In this document: positions 17,512 through 26,304 of the stretch, piece by piece | How positions within the stretch are numbered: position 1 is the stretch's first letter | How the letters are laid out: each line of letters starts with the position of its first letter | Assembly (NCBI GenBank): GCA_016795505.1 | Contig: JAEUHH010000099.1 | Span: 1-64,000 of the forward strand | DNA from: Verrucomicrobiales bacterium | Lineage (GTDB): Bacteria > Verrucomicrobiota > Verrucomicrobiia > Verrucomicrobiales > DEV007 | Length of the DNA stretch: 64,000 bases | Direction: 5' to 3' | Notes under the pieces: generated by a model | What the model saw: only the letters and a program-made list of their open reading frames with translations | Databases searched by the model: none | What the model was told of the DNA's origin: nothing | Translations under genes and position numbers: made by a program

Positions 17512-17757
17512 GCCCCCCCGGCTTTGTCCCGATCCCACCACCGGTCCGGATCAGGCCAGAATGATGATTTTCAAGGCGTTAGCCAAACAAACGACATTAA
17601 ATGAACTTTACTACCCGGATGACCGGGCCGAAACCGCTCAGATTCTGTTTTTTCAGATTCTGTTTTTTTCATATAGGGAGAGTATTTATTGACAACTTCT
17701 TCCCAAAAGCAGTAGCGTCGCATCCAGTCGTTAAATCATATCCATTTGGAACCGAGT
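17512..17757. promoter_or_regulatory. AT-rich region upstream of the delta-60 gene, tentative promoter
   Basis: An AT-rich stretch (about 17570-17750) within a GC-rich neighbourhood. It contains a tandem 15-bp direct repeat, CAGATTCTGTTTTTT, at 17639-17653 and 17654-17668. A perfect -35 hexamer TTGACA occurs at 17689-17694; the best -10, TAGCGT at 17713-17718 with an 18-base spacer, is poor. Together these look like a promoter region for the delta-60 gene, with low certainty about exact boxes. Confidence 0.35.
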
Positions 17758-20736
17758 ATGAACACTGCTGCTACGCTCACCCGACTCACGGCTCTTATTC
17801 TGCCCATTACTGCCCTGCTGTCAGGCGCGACCGCCACAGCCGCCCCAGGGGATGTCGATGTGCTGAATGCGAATGTATCCGGCGGCACTGTCAACGTCAT
17901 CGCGGTCCAGCCCGATGGGAAAATCCTGATCGGGGGCGAGTTCACCCAGGTGCACGGCATCTCTCGAAACAAGCTGGCGCGCCTGAATCCCGACGGGTCT
18001 CTGGACACTTCTTTTGATCCCAGGCCCAACAACAACGTCACCGGCCTGGCGATACAGCCGGATGGCAAGATCGTGGTGGTGGGGGTATTCACCGTCTTCC
18101 AGCCCCACTTATGTCTCGTCACCATCAACCGCCGCAGCATCGCCCGTCTGAATTCCGACGGCTCGATCGATTCAAGTTTCGACCCCAACCCCAACGCTGG
18201 AATCAATTGCGTCGCGCTGCAGAAAGACGGCAGCATCCTGGTGAGCGGCTTTTTCACCAACTTTCAGCCAAACAGTGCTCCCTCGGCAACTCCAATCAAC
18301 TATCTCGCCCGGCTCAATCCCAATGGGACGGTGGACACCACTTTCAACCTGGGCCCAAGCTCCCCGGCGGACAGCATCGCGATCCAAGACGACGGGAAGA
18401 TCCTGGTTGCCGGCAACTTTCTCTTTTGGCAGGCCCCTGGGGCCCCCACGTTTACCACGCGTCGGTGGATTGCCCGAATCAATCCCAATGGAACGCTCGA
18501 CAATTCGATCAATTACGGCTTTAGCAATTTTGTTCGCTGCATCGTCGTGCAGCCCGATCAGAAGATTCTGTTGGGCGGCTTTTTCACGTCGCTCGGCCCC
18601 ATCGGAGGCCCCACCACAAACTGCTCCAGAATCGCGCGTCTGAACGCGGATGGCACGATCGACACCGGCTTCAATCCCAATGCCAATGGGACGGTGGATA
18701 GCTTGGCCCTGCAGGCAGATGGCAAGATCCTGATCGGCGGCATGTTTTCCTCTCTACAGCCAAATGGAGCCACCTCCCCCACGACCCGCAATCAGGTCGC
18801 CCGGGTGTTCGCGGACGGTTCGCTGGACCCGACTTTCGATCCAAATGCCACGGACGGCATCACGAGTGTCGCGGTGCAGGCCGATGGCAAGGTCCTGATC
18901 GGTGGCGGGCTGAGCTCCCTTCAACCCAATGGGGCCAGCACGCCCACCACCCGGCTCCGCTTTGCGCGCCTGGAGAATGATCCCGCCGTCCAGGTGCTGG
19001 AGATCCCCGATGGCTCCCAGATTTCCTGGCTGCGCAGCGGCGCAGCGCCAGAACTGACGCGGGCCTTTTTCGATTTCAGCGCGGATGGCGGCAGCACCTG
19101 GAGCCCGCTGGGCGAGGCCACCCGTGTCGGCACGTCGTCCAATTGGACACTGACCGGCCTGACGCTGCCTGCAGAAGGCGACATCCGGGCGCGAGGCCTC
19201 GCCGTGGGGGGCCGGTTGTCGGCGAGCCTCAGCCTGATCGGGCAAGAGGCGCCCTTTTCTCTGATCACCGACCCGGTCATCACGCCCCTGACCACCAAGG
19301 GCGATACGGTGCCGGGCGCGGGCATCGATCCGCGCATCCCGGCGGGCGCGCTCTTCACGGCGCTCTACCCGCCGGCCATCAACAGCTCAGGCCAGGTCGC
19401 CTACCGCGCCGCGTGGAAGGCCGGCACCCAGAGCGGCCAGGGCATCTTCGTGGCCGGCACGCTGGCGGTGGCGGTAGGCGAAACGGCACCGGACTCGGGC
19501 GGGGCGACTTTCAAGAGCCTGGGGGAACCGCAGCTCTCGGATGGCGGTCAGGTGGCCTTTCTGGCAATCACCTCGGCGGGGACGAAGGCCGTGTTCACCA
19601 ATCTGGGCGGCACGCTGCGCCGGGCGATCGCCCAAGGTGAGACGCTGTCGACTCCGGTCGGAGCGCGGGTCAAGACGGTGACCACCTATCGCCTCAGCGA
19701 GACGGCGATCGACTGGCAGGGGCGCCTAGTGGAAGGCGTCGGCGGGGTGACCAAGGCATCGGACACCGTGCTGCATCGCTGGACACCGGGATCGGGCACG
19801 GCTGAGGTGCTGCGGGAGGGAAATGCCCTGCTCGGCTCGACGGTGAAAGTTTTCTATCCGCTGGCCGCATCGGCGCCGGGTCAGCCCCAGGATCGACACG
19901 CCGGTCCTGGCGGCGGCGTGCCGGTGCTGGCCGCCCTGGCCGACAAGAGCGTCCACATCCTGAATGCCGAGCCGGGGAACATCGTCTCGGTGGCGCAGTC
20001 GGGCGGCACGTCGGCCGGCGCGCCGGCGGGCACAGTATTCGGATCATTCGGCCTGCCCTTCGGAGCCGGCAACGAGTGGATCGGCGGTTTGGTAAAACTG
20101 AAAACGGGAGTCGGCGGCGTGGCGGCAACCAATGCGCAGGCGATCCTGGTTGGATCGACTTCCGGCTCCTACGAAAGTCTGGTGGCCCGGCAGGGCGACG
20201 CGGCGACCGATGAAGCCGGAGCGGCGTTGGCGGGAATCGTTTACAAATCGTTCAAAGAACCCTTGTTCAGCCCCGAGGGAGACACTGCCTTTCTCGCATC
20301 GCTGGCCGGAACGGTGACCAAATCGACGGATACGGGCATCTGGTCGCGTCCGGCGGGCGCCCCGGCTCCGTTGCTGTTGGCGCGGGAAGGCAGCCCGGCG
20401 GCGGAAGCGGGCGCAGGACCGGTCTGGGCCAAATTTACCGCACTGGCCCAGCCGACAGGCGCCACGGGTACGCTGATCGGCGGGACCCTCGCCGGTGGCA
20501 CCGTGAACAAGGCCAACGACGCCGGCTATTGGGGCCTCGACAGCGCCGGTGACCTGCGACTTCTGCTCCGGGAAGGCGCGACGGTGGACAGCAAAATCGT
20601 CAAATCGATCCACACTCTGAAGATCGTGGCCGGGAGCCTCGGCGTGACGCGTAGCTTCAACGGCAACGGGGAAGTCGTGGCTTTGGTCTACTACACCAAC
20701 GGCCTCAGCGCCATCGTGAGGGTGACGGTGCCGTGA
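17758..20736 (+). CDS. Exported delta-60 / DUF7453 repeat protein
   Basis: 992 residues from ATG 17758 (a TTG 12 bases upstream is in frame). A signal peptide (MNTAATLTRLTALILPITALLSGATATAA) precedes about eight delta-60 repeats of roughly 50-55 residues over residues 40-410. Each has the pattern A-[VI]-Q-x-D-G-K-I-L-[IV]-G-G-x-F...RLN-x-DGS-[LI]-D-x-x-F (IAVQPDGKILIGGEF, LALQADGKILIGGMF). Residues about 500-980 hold a different repeat, with phrases such as PAINSSGQVAYRA, PQLSDGGQVAFLA and LFSPEGDTAFLA, which fits the DUF7453 repeat often found in Verrucomicrobia surface proteins. Both repeat types form beta-propeller-like structures; the protein is probably secreted. No enzymatic motif seen. 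A PEP-CTERM or other sorting tail is absent. Confidence 0.88.
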   Translation: MNTAATLTRLTALILPITALLSGATATAAPGDVDVLNANVSGGTVNVIAVQPDGKILIGGEFTQVHGISRNKLARLNPDGSLDTSFDPRPNNNVTGLAIQPDGKIVVVGVFTVFQPHLCLVTINRRSIARLNSDGSIDSSFDPNPNAGINCVALQKDGSILVSGFFTNFQPNSAPSATPINYLARLNPNGTVDTTFNLGPSSPADSIAIQDDGKILVAGNFLFWQAPGAPTFTTRRWIARINPNGTLDNSINYGFSNFVRCIVVQPDQKILLGGFFTSLGPIGGPTTNCSRIARLNADGTIDTGFNPNANGTVDSLALQADGKILIGGMFSSLQPNGATSPTTRNQVARVFADGSLDPTFDPNATDGITSVAVQADGKVLIGGGLSSLQPNGASTPTTRLRFARLENDPAVQVLEIPDGSQISWLRSGAAPELTRAFFDFSADGGSTWSPLGEATRVGTSSNWTLTGLTLPAEGDIRARGLAVGGRLSASLSLIGQEAPFSLITDPVITPLTTKGDTVPGAGIDPRIPAGALFTALYPPAINSSGQVAYRAAWKAGTQSGQGIFVAGTLAVAVGETAPDSGGATFKSLGEPQLSDGGQVAFLAITSAGTKAVFTNLGGTLRRAIAQGETLSTPVGARVKTVTTYRLSETAIDWQGRLVEGVGGVTKASDTVLHRWTPGSGTAEVLREGNALLGSTVKVFYPLAASAPGQPQDRHAGPGGGVPVLAALADKSVHILNAEPGNIVSVAQSGGTSAGAPAGTVFGSFGLPFGAGNEWIGGLVKLKTGVGGVAATNAQAILVGSTSGSYESLVARQGDAATDEAGAALAGIVYKSFKEPLFSPEGDTAFLASLAGTVTKSTDTGIWSRPAGAPAPLLLAREGSPAAEAGAGPVWAKFTALAQPTGATGTLIGGTLAGGTVNKANDAGYWGLDSAGDLRLLLREGATVDSKIVKSIHTLKIVAGSLGVTRSFNGNGEVVALVYYTNGLSAIVRVTVP

Positions 20737-20840
20737 TTCCGGACTCCGGAACCGCCCGAATAGCGGCCCGGAGCCTACCTCCACCCGCCAGCCGCGGTCC
20801 CGGCTTGCCCCGCGCTTCCCGATCTGCTACGATCCCGATC

Positions 20841-22196
20841 ATGAACGATCAGGAAGCCGCCGCCCGCACCTGGCGCGCCCTCGCCCGGCGCACCGTCCGT
20901 CGTCACAATGCCGGCTGGTGGTTCCAACGGCTCTCCCCCCTGCTCATCGTCGGCAGTCTGGCTCTCGCGGTCGGCATCGTGATCAGACGCACATTCGGCC
21001 ACCCCTTCGTCGCGCATTGGGGACTCCCGGCCGTCGCCGCCGGACTGTTCGCCGTCGCCGCCCTGGCGGCCTGGCTGCTGGCACGGCGTCATTTTCTCGG
21101 CGAGCGGGACGGACTGGTCCGGCTGGAGGATCAGCTCAGCCTGCGCAATGCCCTGACCACCGCGGATCGCGGCATCGGCCGCTGGCCCGACGGCCCCGCC
21201 CCGGACCGGACCATCGACAGCGGCTGGCACTGGCATTGGCCGCGGCTGATGGCGCCCTTTGCCGTCGCCGTCGTAGCGATCGCCGCCGCCCTGCTGATCC
21301 CCATCACCCAGGTCGAGGCCGTGAGTCCCCCACCGTCCGAGCCGCTGGCTTGGGCGCAAATGGAGGAGTGGATGGAGCGGCTCCAGGAGGAGGACATCAT
21401 CGAAGAAACCGCCATCGAGGAGGTGAAGGAGAAAATCGAGGAACTGCGTCAGAAGCCCGAGGAAGAGTGGTTCAGCCACAGCAGCCTGGAAGCCAGCGAC
21501 ACGCTGCGCCAACAGCTCCAGCAGCAGCTCCAGAATCTCGGCACCGAACTCGCCATCGCCGAGCGCGATCTGGCCGCCCTCCAGCACTTCGGCGACCAGA
21601 TGGGACAGGAAACCAAGGAAAAACTCCTCGCCGAGTACGATCAGGCTCTGCAAAACCTGGCCCTCAGCAATCTGCCGCTCAATCCCGAGTTGATGAAGGC
21701 CCTCCAGGGCATCGATCCCCAGAAACTGTCCCAATCCCAGATGAGTGGGATGACTCCCGAGCAGCTCCAGCAGCTCCGCGAGTCCCTGCAAAAAGCCGCC
21801 CAAGCCTGCAGCCAATGCAACAATCCCGGCAACGGCAAAGGCGAGGGCCAGGGGCTGCCGTCCCTCGGCGAGGGCGATGCCGCGCTGGCCGCCCTGCTCA
21901 AGCAGTATGGCCGCGGCGGGGTCACTCGCGGTCCCGGCGAGGCGCCCCTGGCCTTGGCCGAGTCGGAGACGAATCTCAAGACCAACCAGATCGAGGGCGT
22001 GCAGAATACCGACTTTTCCCGAGCCGCCCCCGGCGATGTGCTCGGAATCGGACAGACCGAACACGAAGTCGACCAAACCAAAGCCGGCCCCTCCGCCGCA
22101 GGCGCCGTCGGCAGCGTCGGTCAGGGCGGCGATGCCGTCTGGCGCGAAGCCCTGATGCCGGGAGAAAAGGCTGTGCTCAAGAAATACTTCAAGTGA
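20841..22196 (+). CDS. Membrane protein with large coiled-coil domain, unknown function
   Basis: 451 residues from ATG 20841. Three hydrophobic helices lie at about 30-47, 60-80 and 133-152. Then comes a predicted cytoplasmic or periplasmic coiled-coil, about 170-300, very rich in Glu/Gln/Leu (for example EEDIIEETAIEEVKEKIEEL, QQLQQQLQNLG). It continues with a CSQCNNPGNGKG segment containing a CxxC, and a Gly/Pro-rich tail that ends in a charged motif (MPGEKAVLKKYFK). This layout resembles the uncharacterised membrane proteins encoded near MoxR-ATPase/VWA genes in Planctomycetes and Verrucomicrobia, but those partners are absent here. I do not assign a function. Convergent with folB, 15 bases between the stops. 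Confidence 0.75.
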   Translation: MNDQEAAARTWRALARRTVRRHNAGWWFQRLSPLLIVGSLALAVGIVIRRTFGHPFVAHWGLPAVAAGLFAVAALAAWLLARRHFLGERDGLVRLEDQLSLRNALTTADRGIGRWPDGPAPDRTIDSGWHWHWPRLMAPFAVAVVAIAAALLIPITQVEAVSPPPSEPLAWAQMEEWMERLQEEDIIEETAIEEVKEKIEELRQKPEEEWFSHSSLEASDTLRQQLQQQLQNLGTELAIAERDLAALQHFGDQMGQETKEKLLAEYDQALQNLALSNLPLNPELMKALQGIDPQKLSQSQMSGMTPEQLQQLRESLQKAAQACSQCNNPGNGKGEGQGLPSLGEGDAALAALLKQYGRGGVTRGPGEAPLALAESETNLKTNQIEGVQNTDFSRAAPGDVLGIGQTEHEVDQTKAGPSAAGAVGSVGQGGDAVWREALMPGEKAVLKKYFK

Positions 22197-22211
22197 CCCG
22201 CCGGCGAGCCG

Positions 22212-22568
22212 TCACGGCAGCGACACCCGCACCGCGACCCAGTCGGTCTCCGGGAGGATGAATTTCCGCACCTCGACCGTGACTGCCGTGACTCCGGCAA
22301 AAGCCAGCGTCGCCTGACCCAGTTCCTCGGCCAGCGTCTCGATGAGCCGGCGCTCACCCACGGCCGCCACCCGCTTCAGCGCCTCTGCCACCTCGAAGTA
22401 ATCCACCGTCCGCCCGATCTCGTCGCCCAATCCGCTGAGAGCCGACTCCGGGACGATCTCCACATCCACCGCCACGGTCTGGGCGACGGCGCGCTCCTCG
22501 TCCGGCACCCCGACTCGGGTGTCCAGTCGGAGTCCCCGGATGACTATGCGGTCTTTCTCGGTCTTCAT
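22212..22568 (-). CDS. folB: Dihydroneopterin aldolase
   Basis: 118 residues, the normal size of FolB, which converts 7,8-dihydroneopterin to 6-hydroxymethyl-dihydropterin and glycolaldehyde in folate synthesis. Start at 22568 (MKTEKDRIVIRGLRLDTRVGV). Signatures visible are the GLRLDTRVGVPDEER substrate loop, TVDYFEVAEAL with the conserved Tyr, RLIETLAEEL with the glutamate that binds the pterin, and VEVRKFILPETDW with the conserved catalytic Lys. Cytoplasmic, likely octameric. Other fol genes are not in the window. A small alternative is the related FolX epimerase; the Lys/Tyr pattern favours FolB. Confidence 0.9.
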   Translation of the reverse strand: MKTEKDRIVIRGLRLDTRVGVPDEERAVAQTVAVDVEIVPESALSGLGDEIGRTVDYFEVAEALKRVAAVGERRLIETLAEELGQATLAFAGVTAVTVEVRKFILPETDWVAVRVSLP

Positions 22569-22646
22569 GCGCCGATGAAACAGTCGGATGAGGCACATTT
22601 CAACGCCTACAGAGCCTTTTGACGGCCTGCCCCTTTCGGTCCTCTC

Positions 22647-22712
22647 CGCACAAACAGGGTTGGTACTCCGATGCAACCGGGTTGGATCGGAGAGGAGACA
22701 GGGTCTGATCGG
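22647..22712. repeat. 22-bp repeat cluster C (3 units, minus orientation)
   Basis: Three contiguous 22-bp units (22647-22668, 22669-22690, 22691-22712) read in the minus direction. The middle unit with its next base is dyad-symmetric: CCGAT-N-CAAC, three centre bases, GTTG-N-ATCGG. Lies between folB and the outer-membrane protein gene. Confidence 0.88.
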
Positions 22713-23043
22713 AATTTCGCCCGCCTCCTTCGATCAGGCTGATGAGAATCGAGGCAGCCAGACCGGATAAATGGGGACACCGGTCGGCAACGTTTTTGCT
22801 CTGAAGAAGAGGGGAGCGACATCCACCATTTATAAAATCCATAATTTAGAAATTTCCCAGCCAAAAACAGACTCACTCTTGACGCCAGCCGATTTCTCGT
22901 CTCAAATCCAGCTAACGCGAACCGTGAATCGTACTGAACCTCGCCGCCTCTCTGCGACCCGTCCATCGGTGGGCCAAGGGCTTGGATATCAGGAAGATGC
23001 TGGAAAGCTGCCTTCTTCGTCCCCAAGCCTTCATTGCCAACCG
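22713..23043. other. Intergenic region with AT-rich segment, probable promoter area
   Basis: The divergent gap between folB and the outer-membrane protein gene. After the 22-bp repeats comes an AT-rich segment at about 22820-22900 (ATTTATAAAATCC, AATTTAGAAATTT) that may hold the promoter of the downstream gene; no clear -35/-10 pair with good spacing could be fixed. An open frame runs through from 22771, but its first 91 codons have no protein-like signal. Confidence 0.35.
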
Positions 23044-24351
23044 ATGTACTACCTGCGAGCCCTCCTGTTGCCTTCGTTGCTGGTCTTTTCGCTCCCCGCG
23101 TTTTCGGCCGAACCTGCGCCGCCGGTGGTGAGTTCCCTCGATGCTCCGACCCAGGTGCCGGAGGATTCGGTGCAATTTGAAGGCGATGAGTCGAATTGGC
23201 GCCTGACCGGTGGCTATCAATGGCGACAGATCGGCACGGTCAACTTCCAGAGCGGCACGCATGTGACGAACGGCTTCCTCCGCCAGTGGGAGCGTCGACT
23301 GCGGCGAGGCGGCTCCTCGTCGCGGTCATCCACCGGACCGGGCAGCGACTACGGCCCCTTCAAGGGCGCGGTGGACCGGTTTTACCGGGATGGCTACGTG
23401 AGGCAGGATGGCAACTCCGAATTGACCGGGTGGACTTGGTTCTGGGGCTATGACAACGTGGGTGACAGCCAGTTGATATCTGGCACAAATGTACTTTTCC
23501 ATGCCGATGGCGGCTCTGTCACGCAGACCACTCGCTCTTTTGGGGAACGGATCACGCCCAATTTCGACCCCAATACGGGCTGGGAGTCGGACCTCACGGG
23601 TTCCGGATGGTTTCTCCAGTTGGAAACGCCGGAGATTTACCAATCGGACTCCTGTCTGCTGACGCTCGATTTTTCCTACTCCTTCGCTCAGGCAGATGAT
23701 TCGCGCCAAGGGCCGGGAGCCTACTCGGGGCGCCATCGCGAGGGAGGACGCTACCGCACCACGACCACCACGACCACGGTGGAGGACTTTTACAACAACG
23801 GTGACATCGGAATCCTGCCGAGCAGTTACCAGGGGACTTTCGCCGGTCAGGGACCCGAGATCCGCAATGCGCCCACATCCCGCACCTTTCTCACCACGAC
23901 GACTGGTTCGGGCGGTCCTCTGCCGGGCCGGCTGTTGGGGCTGAGCACGACCCTGCTGGACGAGCGGCTGGAGGTGGACCTGCACACGCTGTCGCTGGGT
24001 CCGAACGTGGTCCGCGAGTGGAAACGCCTGCGGCTCAATGGCTCCGTGGGTCTGGCGCTCAACATCGTGGACTGGAAAGCCCAACTGACCGAAACCCTGC
24101 TGGCATCGCGCAATGGAAGCGACTTTGTCGTGGTGGAGGAATGGACGGCCCGGAACTCCGGCACGGATGTGGTGCCGGGCATCTATCTCGACGCGGCAGC
24201 CAACTATGCCCTGACCACGCGCTGGTCACTTTTTGCGTCGGGCCGATATGACTGGGCAGGCGGCCTGAGCGGATCGGTCGGCCCGTCGAGCTTTTCCCTC
24301 GATCTCGGCGGCTGGACGCTGATGGGTGGCCTGACCTTCGTTTTCCCGTAA
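23044..24351 (+). CDS. Probable outer-membrane beta-barrel protein
   Basis: 435 residues from ATG 23044, chosen because it opens a strong signal peptide (MYYLRALLLPSLLVFSLPAFSA). The mature part is rich in alternating hydrophobic/aromatic strands separated by Gly/Asp/Asn loops, for example SCLLTLDFSYSFAQ, LYTT-free Thr-rich TTTTTTTVEDFY, RLNGSVGLALNIVDW and RWSLFASGRYDWAGGL, and it ends with GGLTFVFP, so an aromatic residue sits close to the C-terminus as in many barrels. No sequence family that I can name. Probably an outer-membrane protein of unknown substrate, resembling the porin-like proteins of Verrucomicrobia. Convergent with the DUF420-DUF1573 gene; only 8 bases separate the stops. 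Confidence 0.72.
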   Translation: MYYLRALLLPSLLVFSLPAFSAEPAPPVVSSLDAPTQVPEDSVQFEGDESNWRLTGGYQWRQIGTVNFQSGTHVTNGFLRQWERRLRRGGSSSRSSTGPGSDYGPFKGAVDRFYRDGYVRQDGNSELTGWTWFWGYDNVGDSQLISGTNVLFHADGGSVTQTTRSFGERITPNFDPNTGWESDLTGSGWFLQLETPEIYQSDSCLLTLDFSYSFAQADDSRQGPGAYSGRHREGGRYRTTTTTTTVEDFYNNGDIGILPSSYQGTFAGQGPEIRNAPTSRTFLTTTTGSGGPLPGRLLGLSTTLLDERLEVDLHTLSLGPNVVREWKRLRLNGSVGLALNIVDWKAQLTETLLASRNGSDFVVVEEWTARNSGTDVVPGIYLDAAANYALTTRWSLFASGRYDWAGGLSGSVGPSSFSLDLGGWTLMGGLTFVFP

Positions 24352-24359
24352 CCGAAAAA

Positions 24360-25538
24360 CTACCGGACCGTGGCCGGGTCCTGCACGGCGAAGTAGAGCA
24401 ACTGCTGGCTGTGCTCCTCCAGTTCGCAATCGGTCTTGATGCGGACGAGGCCGAGCATGATGGCGTCGGTGGAAGCGGGAGTGAGGACGATGCGATACTC
24501 GCGGCCTTCGACGACGGTGTGCAGTTCGGCTTCCACCGTGTCGCGGCTGGAAACGGCCTCCAGGACGCGGATGGGTTTTTCCCGCAGCACTTTGAAAGTG
24601 GCCTCGGCCGGCTTTGCCTCTCCCCCGACGGGCCAGGTGATCATGGCGGGCTCGAGGGCGGCGATGGGCGGGACGTCCACCTTGACCGGCAGGATGTACT
24701 CCAAGGCGCCGGGGATGTCCGTATGGACATAGACGCGCTTTTCCGACTCGCCGGAGAGCTTGGAAATGTCGAAGACCGCCTCGATGGTGGCGGTGGCTCC
24801 GGGAGCGAGGACTTCGACGTCGGCTCCGGCTTTCAGGCAACTGCAGGAGCTGTCCACCTTGGTCAGCCGGACGGGCACGGTGCCGGTATTCTTCGCGACG
24901 AAGGTGGCGGTGAACTCGGTCTGGCCCTCGGCGGCGCGGTGGGCAAACTCCTCCGGCTGGAAACTCAGGGCCCCTCCGGGCGCGGCGGTCTCACCGACTG
25001 GAGCCGGGGGCTGGGTCACGGGATCTGAAGGCGCCGCGGGGACGGCGGAAGCCGGATCCGCGGCAGCCATGGGCGCAACCGCCGCAGGCGCGGCCGTGGT
25101 GGCGGTAAGCGGTGGGAACCACTGGTAGAGCATGAAGTAGATGATGACGCCAGTCACGGACACATACAGCCAGATCGGGTAGGCGAACCGGACCATCCGC
25201 CGGTGGCCGTCGAAGTCTCCGCGCAGCGCCCGCTTCAGCGCGACGAAGATGAGCGGCAGCATGCCGATGGCGAGGGGGATGTGGGTGAACAGGATGATCA
25301 GGTAGATGATTCTGACCGTGGGATAGTCCTTCGGGAACGGGGTGTTGGCATGTCCGAGGAGAACTTTGTGGGTCAGGTAGCAGGCGAGGAACACGGCCGA
25401 CACGACGAGGGCAGCGATCATGCTGCGGGCGTGTCCCCTGCGGTCGCCACGCTTGATCTGGATGAGCGCGAGGATGAGGAAGACGGTCGCCAACCCGTTG
25501 AGGGCGGCATTGATGGGAGGGAAGAGACTCGGGTCCAT
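24360..25538 (-). CDS. DUF420-DUF1573 fusion protein, oxidase-assembly related
   Basis: 392 residues with two parts. Residues 1-145 are a DUF420 domain: four membrane helices with conserved His, including YLTHKVLLGH, FTHIPLAIGMLPL and HRRMVRFAYPIWLYVSVTGVIIYFMLY. DUF420 proteins (CtaM/YozB-like) help mature heme-copper oxidases in Bacillus and relatives. After a Pro/Ala linker (145-200), residues about 205-300 form a DUF1573 domain (TEFTATFVAKNTGTVPVRL, DSSCSCLKAG, LAPGATATIEAVFD). DUF1573 is an Ig-like periplasmic module, and its CSC motif after VDSS is typical. The remaining 90 residues look like a second beta domain. Last gene of the respiratory cluster, 7 bases after the SCO gene, so a role in oxidase copper or heme insertion is a reasonable inference. 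Confidence 0.85.
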   Translation of the reverse strand: MDPSLFPPINAALNGLATVFLILALIQIKRGDRRGHARSMIAALVVSAVFLACYLTHKVLLGHANTPFPKDYPTVRIIYLIILFTHIPLAIGMLPLIFVALKRALRGDFDGHRRMVRFAYPIWLYVSVTGVIIYFMLYQWFPPLTATTAAPAAVAPMAAADPASAVPAAPSDPVTQPPAPVGETAAPGGALSFQPEEFAHRAAEGQTEFTATFVAKNTGTVPVRLTKVDSSCSCLKAGADVEVLAPGATATIEAVFDISKLSGESEKRVYVHTDIPGALEYILPVKVDVPPIAALEPAMITWPVGGEAKPAEATFKVLREKPIRVLEAVSSRDTVEAELHTVVEGREYRIVLTPASTDAIMLGLVRIKTDCELEEHSQQLLYFAVQDPATVR

Positions 25539-25545
25539 GGCAGGG

Positions 25546-26277
25546 TCAGGGCTGGGGTGCGGCTTCGCGGAAGAGGTAGTCTATGTCTCGGAACAGCCGC
25601 TCGACTTCGGCGGGTCCGCGCTGGGGATTCATCACATCGTAATAGCCGCGCAGGTTGGCCTGTCCATCGACGAGGGCGAGCCGCTGGTCGTGGCTGAAGG
25701 GGCCCTCGGCGGCGATGATGGCGGGGTCGGTGTTTTCCTGCACGCCGAAGAACTTGAAATAACGGATCATGTAGCTGCGGATCCGCTCCTCATCGCCGGT
25801 GAGAAACCACCAGCCCGGGACATCGACGCCGCGGGCTTTCACCCAGGCATCCATTTTCTCCGGGGTATCCGCGCGGGGATTCAGACTGACGGAAACGAGG
25901 TGGAAGTCGCCGCGCGCCCCGAACCGCTCGTGGAGCGATTTCATCACTGCGGCCATGCCGAGGCAGCCGCCGGGACAGTCGGTGTACTGGTAGCCGGCGA
26001 CCCAGATTTTCCCCTCCAGTTGGGCAAACGACACGGTCTTGCCGTCGCGGTTGACGGCCTGGAAGTCGATCAGCTTGCCGAGATAGTAGGGCCGCGGATC
26101 GGCGGCCTGCTGGCGGCTGAGCTTGCGGTAGTTGAGCGTCACAAAAACAGAGCCGAGCACGATGATGGCACAGATGCCGGCGATGGTGGACCACCAGAGC
26201 ACGGGATTGAACTGCGGCGCGTCGGCGGGGCTCCGCCGGGCCGGCTGCGGGGTGGAGGGCGGGATTTCCTTCAGCAT
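25546..26277 (-). CDS. SCO1/SenC family copper chaperone
   Basis: 243 residues with one membrane helix (about 28-48) and a periplasmic thioredoxin-like domain. The copper site is complete: C101 and C105 in DCPGGC (CxxxC) and H196 in FSHDQRLALVD. SCO proteins deliver copper to, or keep reduced, the CuA site of oxidase subunit II. The CPGGC variant in place of the usual CPxVC is within family limits. Located between ctaB and the DUF420-DUF1573 gene, 27 and 7 bases away, in the respiratory cluster whose CoxB has a complete CuA site, which gives the likely client. Confidence 0.92.
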   Translation of the reverse strand: MLKEIPPSTPQPARRSPADAPQFNPVLWWSTIAGICAIIVLGSVFVTLNYRKLSRQQAADPRPYYLGKLIDFQAVNRDGKTVSFAQLEGKIWVAGYQYTDCPGGCLGMAAVMKSLHERFGARGDFHLVSVSLNPRADTPEKMDAWVKARGVDVPGWWFLTGDEERIRSYMIRYFKFFGVQENTDPAIIAAEGPFSHDQRLALVDGQANLRGYYDVMNPQRGPAEVERLFRDIDYLFREAAPQP

Positions 26278-26304
26278 GGCAGGGAGTCGGGACGGGGATA
26301 CCTC

